Shown here piece by piece: positions 35,865-44,200 of a stretch of DNA of 64,000 bases; the stretch's first letter is position 1; each line of letters opens with the position of its first letter. Source of the stretch: JBBREP01 sp963716525 (GTDB taxonomy: Bacteria > Actinomycetota > Acidimicrobiia > IMCC26256 > PALSA-610); the NCBI GenBank assembly GCA_963716525.1, contig OY970315.1:124001-188000 (forward strand), given 5' to 3'. The notes beneath the pieces were generated by a model. It was not told the origin of the DNA. It searched no databases and worked only from the letters and a program-made list of their open reading frames with translations. The position numbers were made by a program, and so were the translations under genes.

Positions 35865-36106
35865 TCAGCAGGTACGCCGACCCAGGCAGCGACCGGCTAC
35901 AGGAGGTAGGCCGAGCCAGACGCGCAGCTTGGCGGTACTGACCCTCAGACGCCTGCCGCCGATGTGCACCGGTAGGGGGTGCAGCAGCGCCGCCGGGCTT
36001 GGCGGCCTCGTAGCTCGCGTTCTTCCCCAACCCCGCTGCCGCGCCACGCGGCGACGACGGTCAAGGTTGGGGTGACGCTGGGGTCGAGCACTCGGGCGGT
36101 GGTCAT
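35865..36106 (-). pseudogene. Excisionase-like helix-turn-helix (HTH_17/MerR-like) protein, frameshifted
   Basis: ATG 36106 gives 'MTTARVLDPSVTPTLTVVAA', then 'VGKNASYEAAK' and, in another frame, 'LPVHIGGRRLRVSTAKLRVW'. Together they are the pattern of a small winged-HTH excisionase/DNA-binding domain (helix - Y-AxK - VxIGxRxRV wing). Two frame changes are required. It is upstream of the replication gene in the same direction. Confidence 0.6.
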
Positions 36107-36630
36107 TTGCGATCCTCGTTGGTGTTGGCGGCTGCACGAGTCGTGCCTGTCGGGTCTCCATTGATAGCCGGGTCGTCACCCCGTTTTCGCCGAAAGGCGA
36201 AGGGATTTTTTCGGGCGGCGCGAGAGCAGATCACCGCGGCACACGCCGCGCCGCCGGGTAACGGGCAAGGACGCACGTCGCCGCTAGACGCGGCTACAGC
36301 GCTTGCTGAGACGAGTTGGCCATCGTTCGCGAGGAGTCCCCACGACGCACGGTCGAACGTCTCAAACCGTTTATAAAGTCAATCGAGAAATCGCGTGATA
36401 ACCGCCCGAGCGCCCTCGTGCACCGCACCCTCGGCCGCACCCTCGGCCGCGGGGAGCTGCGCCGATCACTTCTGCGTCGTCCAGCGAGCCCGTCACGCGA
36501 GCGCGCACGAGGAGTCGGCGAGGGGGTCTGGCATCGTCGTCGAGCTGAGACGACGCGAGCCCCTGCTCGCGCAGTCCCGACGCGGCCAGGAGACGGCGGC
36601 CGGAAGTGCGGCGACATTGATCGACTCGGT
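36107..36630. other. No gene recognised; hairpin and AT-rich patch
   Basis: About 520 nt without a convincing gene. It contains a hairpin with T-run (36186-36211) and a relatively AT-rich segment near 36358-36400 (aaaccgtttataaagtcaat) that may hold a promoter. Short Pro/Arg-rich frames here look like noise. Confidence 0.4.
36186..36211 (+). terminator. Possible rho-independent terminator
   Basis: ttcgcc-gaaa-ggcgaa stem-loop followed after 4 nt by T6 (36206-36211). The stem is short and the T-run is offset, so efficiency is uncertain. It would terminate plus-strand transcription. Confidence 0.4.
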
Positions 36631-36890
36631 CTACACCGCTGGTTCGGGTGCGCCCCGCCAGCAGTTCGTCGATCTGGCTACGACGGACGCCCCGCGACCC
36701 CGGACACGCGGCTCAAACTTGATGAGCCCCGCCGGGCGCTCGCGCTCGTGCCCCGGTAGGAGCGCTGAGCGGATGAGCCCTCGTCGGACGGCTTGATCGA
36801 GGTGACGGGCGACGGGTACCCGACCGCGTCGGCCGCATCTTCGATGGTCAGCACCTCGTCGCCGGTGATGACGTGTTCGTGGTCGTTCAT
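36631..36890 (-). pseudogene. HTH-like element protein, frameshifted
   Basis: ATG 36890 overlaps the stop of the repeat protein (ATGA). It reads 'MNDHEHVITGDEVLTIEDAA' and 'DAVGYPSPVT', then after a frame change 'QAVRRGLIRSALLPGHERER'. This is again the helix-turn-helix plus wing arrangement seen in excisionase-like proteins. About 85 residues. Confidence 0.5.
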
Positions 36891-37162
36891 CGTGGGTTCC
36901 TCGTCCCCTTGATGGTTTCCAGCTCCCTGAACGATCCGAACGTGCGCAGCTTCTCGTCGGAGGTGCCGGCGGAGCGGTGCATCCGCAACGATGCTTCGAG
37001 GACCGCGATGCGGTCGGCGCTATTGCCAGTGATGAGAGGCGAGTTGGGCGCGATCGCCTGGAGCTCCTGGAACGATTCGAGCAGGCGTAGCTGCTCGTCG
37101 CTCTTGCCCGCGGCGCGATGCATCCGCAGCACCGCTTCGAGGTCAGCGATGCGGTCACTCAT
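36887..37162 (-). CDS. Small helical protein with a duplicated ~37-residue unit
   Basis: 91 residues from ATG 37162, which overlaps the preceding stop (ATGA). Two similar units, 'DRIADLEAVLRMHRAAGKSD' + 'EQLRLLESFQELQAI' and 'DRIAVLEASLRMHRSAGTSD' + 'EKLRTFGSFRELETI', form amphipathic helices likely to dimerise as coiled coils. This gene is intact in the middle of a coupled three-gene set with two HTH proteins. No known family recognised. Confidence 0.6.
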   Translation of the reverse strand: MSDRIADLEAVLRMHRAAGKSDEQLRLLESFQELQAIAPNSPLITGNSADRIAVLEASLRMHRSAGTSDEKLRTFGSFRELETIKGTRNPR

Positions 37163-37375
37163 CGTGGGCTCCTGCCGTCGAGGATGGCGCTCAACGTCTT
37201 GGTCGCGATGCGCTTGGTGTGCGCGCCGAGGTCGATGCATGGGATTTCGCCGGACCGCACGAGTCGCGCGGACGCGGGGGCGGCTAACGCCGAGGATGCT
37301 CGCGGCGGTCGCGAGGTCGACCGTGCACTGCTCGTTAGGGACCGAGCCCTCTCGGTCGGCGGTGGTGTGCAGCAT
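37159..37375 (-). pseudogene. HTH_17 DNA-binding protein, frameshifted
   Basis: ATG 37375 gives 'CTVDLATAASILGVS', and after a frame change 'RLVRSGEIPCIDLGAHTKRI' + 'ATKTLSAIL', the MerR/excisionase-like HTH with wing. First gene of a three-gene set joined by ATGA overlaps. Probably an excisionase or transcription factor of element 2. Confidence 0.6.
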
Positions 37376-37628
37376 TCGCTTGCCTTCCTGTCGCTATGTG
37401 TTTGCAGCGGCCACTTCACTGCATTTCGATCGCCGGTCGCACTCAAAGATGCGTGTTCTTTTGCGATCGTCAGGCGCGCCGCCCGGTCGAAGATGACCGC
37501 GTCGGAATCGAACCTCGGTCGCTGCTGGTTTGCCAGGCACGTCACTTCGCGCAACAACAGGACACGGCTCGTAGGCTCTCGGCCGTGGGAGTCGAGTGGG
37601 AGCACCTGCCGCGTGCAGTGCTGGCGAT

Positions 37629-37649
37629 AACGCTCGCGGATCGGGCAAT
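37629..37649 (+). repeat. 21-bp direct repeat, left copy
   Basis: Exact match to 40472-40492, with core cggatcgggcaat. A further 14-bp match is at 40518-40531. It lies 2 nt before the start of the Zn-ribbon gene. Confidence 0.75.
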
Positions 37650-37651
37650 CT

Positions 37652-38290
37652 GTGCGGGTGTCGAAGAAGCCCGAGGCAGGGCGCGCCCCGTCGATCGTCA
37701 TCGGAGCGGGCAGCATCCGATCGGTAGTCGTCGGCCCCCCCGCGGCGGAGCCCGCGTGGCCCAATTTCTTCTTCGGGCCGATCGAAGTCGTCACAAGAAT
37801 CGGCGGTACGAGGATCACACGTGAGAGTGGCAACGGCATCGATCGCCTACGTCTCGGCCGCCTACGTGATGATCTTCGTCGCTTACACGAAGCGGGATCG
37901 GGGAGCTGCTTCGTGGGTGATCACGATTCCTACGACGTGATCACCTTTGTTGGCGACGGCGAGCGCAACGTGAGTGTGCTGTTCTCTGACCCATCGCTCG
38001 ACCTATGGGCGATGCCGGTCACGACGATCAGTATCGACGAGGTGCCGTCGTTGATCGGTCAGATCGATGAGGTCGAGCGCGTCCTCGGGCCGCTTACCGG
38101 CTGCTGCGACGCCTGCGGCGAACCTTGGGCGACGTCCCCAGCCCTGATCGCACAGCTGTGCGAGCCTCGATGTCGAACGTCCGTGTCAGACTCGTCCGCT
38201 GTGGTGACTGCGCCGTCAGAGCACAGCAGGCCAGGCGGAGTCGCCAACGAGAGCGGTACATCAACACGGTGGCGTCATGTCATCGTCGTC
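37652..38290 (+). CDS. Hypothetical protein with possible zinc ribbon
   Basis: GTG 37652 opens a frame with 'DRLRLGRLRDDLRRLHEAGS', 'HDSYDVITFVGDGERNVSVL' and a Cys-rich end 'CCDACGEPW...CEPRC' that could bind zinc. The frame runs on without a stop into the following membrane protein. Either the real stop was lost by an indel or the two form one protein. I end it arbitrarily before the first membrane helix. Family unknown. Confidence 0.4.
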
Positions 38291-39969
38291 ATGGTCGTCG
38301 CGCTCGTCGCCGGTTACTTCTGGCTCAGCGCTTCGCAGGCGGTGATCGACGGAGATGAGCCGCACTACGTGGTCGTCGCGGACAGCCTCGTGCACCACCA
38401 CACGCTCGATCTGCGTGCGTCGTATTCCGACCCGAACGGCGTGCGCCGATTCGTGCCGGGCATTCGTCCGCACGTCGTAACTCGATCGGACGGACGGGCG
38501 TACCCCTGGCCGCAGGGCATCGGGCTGCCGGTGCTGATCGTGCCGGCATGGTGGTTGCGCCACTCGTTTCGCGCCGTTCGTCTCGAGCTTCTGCTGATCG
38601 GGCGGCGCTGCTGTGCGCCCAGCTGTGGCTGCTCGTTGATGATGTCAGCCGTCGTCGTCGCGCCGGAAGCGCGGTTTGGCTCGCCATCATCGCTTCGCTG
38701 CCGGTGGTTGCGTTCATGACGCAGATCTATCCCGATCTCCCGGCGACGCTGCTCGTCGTGACGGCGTTGCGCGCACTCGTGCGACTTCGAAGAGGTGAGT
38801 CGGCTGCGGTTCGCTCACTACTCGGTCTCAGCGTCTGCTGCGGACTGCTCCCATGGTTCCACGTCCGCTACCTCGTCATCGCGCTTGGGCTGGGAACGGC
38901 CGGACTGATCATCGCCGGTGCAGAGACGCCGGGCAAGTCGCTTTCAGCTGGTCGCCGCGATGCTTCCCGCGTTCGTGAGCGTCGCGCTGCTCGGCGTGCT
39001 CGACCTCTGGATGTACGACACGATTCGACCGTCCACGCTGAACAACTTCGTCGTCCACGGCAAGGCTCATTGGTCGGTGACGGGAATGTACCGGTATGGC
39101 ATCGGCGAGTTCCTTGGCGCATCGCGAGGCCTCCTCGTGTTCTCGCCGGTGTACATCGTCTTCGTCATTGCTGCGCTCGCGACGCTGTGGGCGCGTCGCC
39201 GCGATGCCGCGACGATCGTGATAGCGGTGGCAGTCGGCCTCTACGTGTTCGGAGTTCTGCCTTACGCGACGTTCGGTACCGACTTCCCGGCCCGGTACAC
39301 CCCGCGGTCCTTCCGGTCATCGTCGTCGCCGCGGTGGTGACGATGCGCGACCGCCGAGCGCTCGGGTATGCGACCGTGGGCCTTGGCGTATTGAGCATCG
39401 CATTGGCATTTCTGGTCGCGCCGCATTCCGAGCGGCTGTCGATTCGCCCGGTGTCGGCACCGGGAGTGCGCCTGTATGACGCTGCGTTTCCGCGCGTTGA
39501 GCTGCTCGCCGGGGTTGACCGTGCGGACCACACGCCCGTCAACATGACGCCGTCTTCGCGCGGTCGAGCAGTCATAGCGCCGTGGCCAACTGATCGCCTG
39601 CGGCGCGCGGCTTACAAGGCTCAGTTCTTGTTGTCGACACATGATCGCCGTGCCCTGGTAGCAGCCGTCGAGGCGGTCGACGACCGAGGAACCTTCGCTC
39701 GCACGACCGTCACCGTCGGCCGGACGGCGTCGCTGGCGACGTTCCGCTTCGTCACGCGGGCCGACGACCCCATCGTTCGCATCATCCTTGTCTCGCGATC
39801 TCGTGACACGCGCCTCGTCGCCGGTCGACTGCATCTCGCTCGCGTGGGCCCCGCACCCGATCGCTCGAAGCCGAACGCGCGACGACCTGTCCAAGGGTGT
39901 CGTCTGGTGCGCGATGTTGCTGCTATTGGCGGCCGCGTGCACCCGACGGCCGATCCGGCGTCGTGCTGA
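38291..39969 (+). pseudogene. Polytopic membrane protein, GT39/PMT-like, frameshifted
   Basis: Reconstructed from three frames, with changes near 38590, 38945 and 39310. A first helix is followed by 'VIDGDEPHYVVVADSLVHHH', the acidic loop position typical of GT-C glycosyltransferases. Next come 'AYPWPQGIGLPVLIVPAWWL', many hydrophobic helices, 'RYGIGEFLGASRGLLVFSPV' and 'FPARY', and a soluble C-terminal domain. About 560 residues. GT-C enzymes use polyprenyl-phosphate sugars; substrate and activity are unknown. Confidence 0.55.
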
Positions 39970-40054
39970 CTCGGCCAGAACGGGCTGACTCACTCCGGGA
40001 CCGTCACGGCAGCGACTCAACCATTCGCCGCTCTCGGGTGTGTACCGCAGCAAG

Positions 40055-40547
40055 ATGCGCGAGATGGATTCGCTCGGGACGCTGTTTCGCCGGGACCTTC
40101 CTCGGCTGGTGCGGTCGTTGAGCGTCGCGTTCGGTGTCGAGGAGGCCGCGGACGCGGTGCAGGAGGCGTTCGTCGAAGCGGAGCGCCGGTGGAGCCGCGT
40201 CGGCGGCTTCGACGAACCGGCAGCGTGGGTGCGAAGGGGTCGCGCTCAACCGTTTGCTGAACGAGCGACGAACTCGTCGCCGCGCGGCGATCCTTGAATC
40301 GATCAGCGTCGCGCCGGGCCCAGACCTCACGCCCGAACGGCTCGACCTGCACAATGCGATCGTTGCGCTACCACCGCAGCAACGCGTCGCCGTCTGCCTG
40401 CACTATCTGGCCGGTTACACGGTCAACGAGGTCACGGACGTCATGGGCGTCGTGCCCGGCACCGTTCGCAGAACGCTCGCGGATCGGGCAATATGGGCGG
40501 AGGGCGCGCAACACTCGGCGGATCGGGCAATTGCGCCCGTCGGGTAA
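40055..40547 (+). pseudogene. ECF-type RNA polymerase sigma factor, frameshifted in a G-run
   Basis: ATG 40055. Region 2 is 'FGVEEAADAVQEAFVEAERR' + 'WSRVGGFDEPAAWV'. Removing one G from the GGGG run at about 40226-40230 restores 'RRVALNRLLNERRTRR'. Region 4 follows: 'ALPPQQRVAVCLHYLAGYTV' + 'NEVTDVMGVVPGTVRRTLAD'. The last about 20 residues are coded by the repeated cggatcgggcaat motif and do not look native. No anti-sigma gene is adjacent; the next gene is a small membrane protein. Confidence 0.75.
40472..40492 (+). repeat. 21-bp direct repeat, right copy (plus partial copy at 40518-40531)
   Basis: Exact copy of 37629-37649, located in the 3' end of the sigma factor gene. The two copies enclose about 2.8 kb containing the Zn-ribbon, membrane and sigma genes. 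Confidence 0.75.
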
Positions 40548-40556
40548 CTAGGGACC

Positions 40557-40784
40557 ATGAGTCGGGAAGCTCGAAACCAATGGCTCATCGACAACCCTGT
40601 TCTTGGCGCGATCGCAATAGGGCTCGTCGTAGGGATCGGTGCCGGGCTCATCTGGACGCCTGTATTTGGCGCAGCGCGAAGCTTCGGGTGGTGGCTTCCG
40701 TTCGGGCTCATCGTGTTCGGTCCACTGATGGCGACCCTCGCCCGGCGCCGCGTGCGGCAGACCCCACGACGCGAATCGCACTAA
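40557..40784 (+). CDS. Small membrane protein
   Basis: 75 residues from ATG 40557. Two hydrophobic segments (residues about 15-36 and 44-62) form a helical hairpin with a positively charged C-terminus. It follows the sigma factor by 9 nt, so it could be its membrane partner, but no anti-sigma signature is visible. Confidence 0.55.
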   Translation: MSREARNQWLIDNPVLGAIAIGLVVGIGAGLIWTPVFGAARSFGWWLPFGLIVFGPLMATLARRRVRQTPRRESH

Positions 40785-41004
40785 CCGGCTAAGCGGGTGA
40801 GCGGCCGGTTCACCGAGGGCAGATCTGCCGATCTGGGCGGCTCCGATCATCACGAGAACCACGGCGTTCACCTTGATCGGGCCACCGCCGACCTCACGCG
40901 ATGCCCGCATCCGACTGACGCTCCGCTTCACGCTGCGATCGTCAGCGACGCGTCGCCCGCTCAAATGACGGCTCATTGCTGCCATCCCGCGCGAGAGTGC
41001 CGCG

Positions 41005-42061
41005 GTGCGACACGTCTACATGCTGGGTGCGGGATTCTCGGCCGCCGCGGCCGGCCTCCCTCTGATGTCCGGCCTCACAGATCTCGTACGCACGCTGGAG
41101 CCGATGAACCGCGCAGCGATGGACCTACTCGACCGTTCGGGACTTGGGTTCGAGGGAATGCTCGCGTACCTCGCGAACGATCAGCCGTTTCTGTCGACGG
41201 CAGCGAACCTGCGCAACCGCGCTCGACTTCGAAGACGTGACTTCGAAGCTCGCGAGTTTGATCTTCGACGCACAGCACACGGCCCAACCCGCGTCGTGGC
41301 TGGGCCAGCTCGTAAACGGCTGGCGCAAACAGTCCGCGTACGTGATCAGCCTGAACTACGACCTGCTCGTCGAGAACGCGGTCGCCGACGACCCGGTCGG
41401 CGACGTCGAAGCGAGCGCTGCGTCGAACTATCTCTGGCCGATCTCGCTCCCGATGCTCGCACGCGGTACGCAGCAACGTGGGCAGGCGGCGACTACGGGG
41501 ACCTGTTTCGTATGGCGAAGCTGCACGGCTCGATCGGCTGGGCATACACAGGACTCGAGGGAGGCGTCGGCGCGCAGATCTACGACCTCGGAGCGCCAAT
41601 GGATCTGGCGTGGGAGCGCTACACAAAGGAGTGCGGCGACCTCGTGCCCGTTGTGGTTCCACCTGCGCTGACGAAAGCGCCGTGGCTGTCGCACGCAGCG
41701 CTCCGCCGCAATCTGGCGCGACGCTGGTCGGGCGCTCGCTGCCCACGACCTTGAGATCGTCGTCATCGGATACTCGATGCCAGTGGCCGACACGCAGGTG
41801 CGCGCACTGCACGCGACGGCAAACCCGGCACGCGTGACGTGCATCAACCCCGATGCGCAAGCCCTCGCGGCGTGCCACGACGTTTGGCCGATGTGCCCAG
41901 ACGTAAAGCCCTTCCGTTCACTCAACGAAGCGTTTGAGGGCGGAGCATTGCCAGCGCGAACTCGTGGTCAAGCGGCTGCCTCGCAACCCCTAGCCATCGC
42001 GTTACTTACTTCTTCGGCGAGCGCACCACGACAATGTCAACTCGACGAGTCGACAAAGTAG
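41005..42061 (+). pseudogene. SIR2-like domain protein, frameshifted
   Basis: GTG 41005 gives 'HVYMLGAGFSAAAAGLPLMS', the GAGxS nucleotide loop of SIR2-like domains. Then, over three frame changes, come 'YVISLNYDLLVENA' (the N-Y-D/N-x-x motif), 'AKLHGSIGWAY' (catalytic-type His after LHG), 'VPPALTKAP' and 'LEIVVIGYSMPVADTQV'. This layout is that of NAD-cleaving SIR2-like proteins associated with anti-phage defence and toxins. No partner such as an Argonaute or HerA gene is adjacent. If intact, it would degrade NAD+ on infection, by analogy. Confidence 0.68.
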
Positions 42062-42292
42062 AGATTGAAGGCGTCGTCAAGCGGTGTGACGTGGGATCGA
42101 CAGGCCCCGTACGACGCGAACAGGCGCGCGCCGCGCCCTAGTAAACCGGCGCGGGACCACGACATCGCGACGTATCGCGACGTCACCGCGACGGCATAAC
42201 CACGAAATCGCGACGGTGCTCCGCGCCACGTCACCGCCTACTACAACCGTCCGACCTGGGCAGTCGCCACGGTAATGGGGCGGGTCGGGCTT

Positions 42293-42430
42293 CGACATCG
42301 CGACATCGCGACGCGATTCCTATAAACACGTTCTGAAGTAGTTCTTTCTTTAGGTGCACCTGTCGTGGTGTGCTCGTCAGCAGCTGCACGCTCTGCTTCC
42401 TACGGATCGCGTCGCGATGTCGCGATGTCG
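42293..42430. repeat. 25-bp perfect inverted repeat with 88-bp spacer
   Basis: Arms 42293-42317 and 42406-42430 are perfect inverted repeats built from tandem cgacatcg units. Additional TCGCGAC copies lie at 42160-42190. The spacer (42318-42405) is AT-richer, with cctataaacacg. It lies between the SIR2-like gene and the right att relic. It may be an origin, a partition site or integrase arm sites. Confidence 0.65.
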
Positions 42431-42450
42431 CCGGCGCGAGGCGGACCTTC

Positions 42451-42475
42451 TGAGTCCAAGCGTGAGTCCTAGCGC
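42451..42475 (+). repeat. Element-end motif, right copy (candidate integrase arm site)
   Basis: 22 of 25 bases match 29753-29777, in the same orientation. The second GAGTCC forms an inverted pair with GGACTC 7 nt later. It lies 115 bp inside the right att relic. Confidence 0.6.
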
Positions 42476-42590
42476 TGGACTCGCGAACACCCTGATCAGC
42501 ACGCCGCGCCATTGCGCACCTGCTGTCTGACCTGGACGGACGAGTACCCGGTGAGACGGAGCGAAACGGACAGATACACCTATGACAATC

Positions 42591-42616
42591 GTTCGATTCC
42601 CGTCACACCCGCTCTC
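42591..42616 (+). repeat. tRNA-Gly 3'-end relic (right end of element 2)
   Basis: gttcgattcccgtca-ca-cccgctct: equal to the tRNA-Gly T-loop and acceptor end, with a 2-nt insertion. Only about 24 bp are retained. Confidence 0.7.
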
Positions 42617-42759
42617 GGCAGAAACCGTCAGCTGGGAAGATGGTCGTGCGCCACGCTGATCGTGTCACCGCCCCGCTGGAACCGGCCCCTGCTGTCTGAC
42701 CGATCCGATCGGGCCGCGGCGACACAGCCGCACTACTGAACGAAGAACGACTGCGGGGA

Positions 42760-43197
42760 CTAGGCCCGTTGCTCAGTCGCGACACGGTCCGCCGGGACGA
42801 GCATCACGCTGGAAGTCGCCCGTGCGAGCACCCGTCCGTCTTCGTCCATCAACCGGCCCTCGACGAAGCCCACGGTCTTGCCGAGGCGGAGCGCCTCGCC
42901 CTCACACACGAGCGGCCCGGGCTTCGCGGCGGACAAGAAGCTGATGTTCATGTCGATCGACGAGGGATACAGGGCACCACCGCTCTTCACCAACACCGCG
43001 GGACCCATCGTGTCGTCGAGCATCGCCGCGAGAATGCCACCCTGGACGCGGCCGGCCGGGTTCAAGAACTCAGCCACGCCGACGAAGCCGACCTTGATCC
43101 AGCCTCTGGCCTCGTCGTGAGCGAGAAGCCGCCAACCGAGTAGCTGGGCGCACGGTGGTCCCGGCGTGAACATCGCCTCGATCTCTTCGTCCGTCAC
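42760..43197 (-). CDS. PaaI-family hotdog thioesterase
   Basis: 145 residues from GTG 43197. 'FLNPAGRVQGGILAAMLDDT' is the hotdog central helix with the usual Asn/Gly/Asp region, followed by 'SSIDMNISFLSAAKPGPLVC' and 'GRVLARATSSVMLV'. It hydrolyses acyl-CoA esters, substrate unknown. It lies between two tRNA-Gly relics (42591 and 43301), so it either came with a small element or is backbone trapped between insertions. Codon use resembles the backbone. Confidence 0.85.
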   Translation of the reverse strand: MTDEEIEAMFTPGPPCAQLLGWRLLAHDEARGWIKVGFVGVAEFLNPAGRVQGGILAAMLDDTMGPAVLVKSGGALYPSSIDMNISFLSAAKPGPLVCEGEALRLGKTVGFVEGRLMDEDGRVLARATSSVMLVPADRVATEQRA

Positions 43198-43300
43198 AGC
43201 ATGCCCTCAGTTCTTCGTCAGACCGACGACAAGACGCCAGCGATCACGCATTCTCACAGAGACTTTCATCGAGGTGTGCATACCGAGCGAAGCTCTCGGC

Positions 43301-43326
43301 TGCGGGTTCGATTCCGTCACCCGCTC
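43301..43326 (+). repeat. tRNA-Gly 3'-end relic (right end of the island)
   Basis: tgcgggttcgattc-cgtcacccgctc: the tRNA-Gly T arm and acceptor with one C deleted. It contains the stop codon of the neighbouring minus-strand methyltransferase (43317-43319). Confidence 0.72.
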
Positions 43327-44103
43327 GCTACTGCCTCGACGCGCGCGGCGTGCAGTGTCGTGGTGGTGAACGACACCACCAATTGGTCGTCCACGATCTC
43401 GGGTTGGAAGCCCGTGCGGTCGCCGGTGCCTTCGATCTCGGCGAGCAGGAGCGCGCGCACGGCGCCGGCGTCGGACTGCTCCGAGATGGCAACGTCGATC
43501 GGCAACTGGATCGTGGCGGTGCTCGCGTACCTCGAGCGCGGCTCGGCCACCGGGTGCCAGCTCGGCCAGCTCGACTTCGGTGAGCGTTCGCACGTGCGAC
43601 GGATCGAGCAGGCGGTGGACATGGTCGAACCGGTCTCGATCGATCCCATCGGGCACGACGAGATCGACGAGCACCACCCGCCCGTCACGGCGACACACTC
43701 GAGCCATCTCGCCGACCGCTCGCTCGGGCGCCGCGAAGTGATGCAGCGAGCTACGGCAGAACACGATGTGGAACGACTCGTCCACGAAGGGCAGCTGTTC
43801 GGCATCACCCTCTTGGAGCAGCACGTTGCCGACGCCCGCGTCGCGCAAACGCTCGGCCCCCACGCGCAGGAGCGCGGTGGTCAGGTCGATACCGACGATC
43901 TGGTGCACGGCCGCGGCGAGCGGCTCGGCGGCGTGGGCCGCGCCGCAGGCCACGTCGAGCAGGATCATGTCGGGTGCCAGTGGCTCGATCCACGACGAGG
44001 AGCTCGCCGGCCGCGCCGCGAACGGTGAGTCCGGGCCCGAGAACAACGGCACCTGGCGCTCGAACGATCGCCGCACCACATCCGCATGATCGCTCGCAGT
44101 CAC
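43317..44103 (-). pseudogene. Class I SAM-dependent methyltransferase, frameshifted
   Basis: GTG 44103 ('MTASDHADVVRRSFERQVPL') has AGGG 7 nt upstream. Motif I is 'ILLDVACGAAHAAEPLA', then 'VGIDLT', 'GDAEQLPFVDESFHIVFCRS' and 'LHHFAAPERAVGEMARV', as in UbiE/methyltransferase-11 proteins. At about 43530 a frame change is needed to reach 'YASTATIQLPIDVAISEQ' and the end 'ARVEAVASG'. The stop lies inside the tRNA-Gly relic. Substrate unknown. Confidence 0.8.
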
Positions 44104-44200
44104 CGTCACACCCTGCCGCGTCGCGCGGCGCGTGTCGAGCGCACGACGGCTCGAGCGGCCGAGCGCCGGAATTTGCCCGCGGCCTCCGTAGCGTGGCGCA

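Larger units (their letters stand above)
29708..42616 (+). mobile_element. Integrated element 2 (phage/plasmid-like)
   Basis: Lies between the tRNA-Gly relics at 29659 and 42591. The left arm reads mostly on the minus strand: FRG protein, integrase, XRE regulator, small proteins, primase/DUF3987, excisionase-like HTH genes. The right arm reads on the plus strand: Zn-ribbon protein, membrane protein, sigma factor, SIR2-like protein. Related 25-bp motifs (29753 and 42451) and clusters of TCGCGA-type repeats occur near both ends. No capsid, terminase or tail gene is seen, so an integrative plasmid or satellite is more likely than a complete prophage. GC content appears lower than in the flanks. 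Confidence 0.75.

Noticed and set aside
36294..36617. Possible gene on the minus strand in the 36.1-36.6 kb gap
   Set aside because: Arg/Ser/Pro-rich frame with no ribosome site, no domain, and short internal repeats; looks like noise.
37490..37575. tRNA-like sequence (aggttcgattcc on the minus strand)
   Set aside because: The T-loop-like string is present, but the T stem, anticodon arm and acceptor do not pair in cloverleaf geometry.
29708..42616. Complete prophage
   Set aside because: No terminase, portal, capsid, tail or lysis gene is recognisable; the content fits an integrative plasmid or satellite better.
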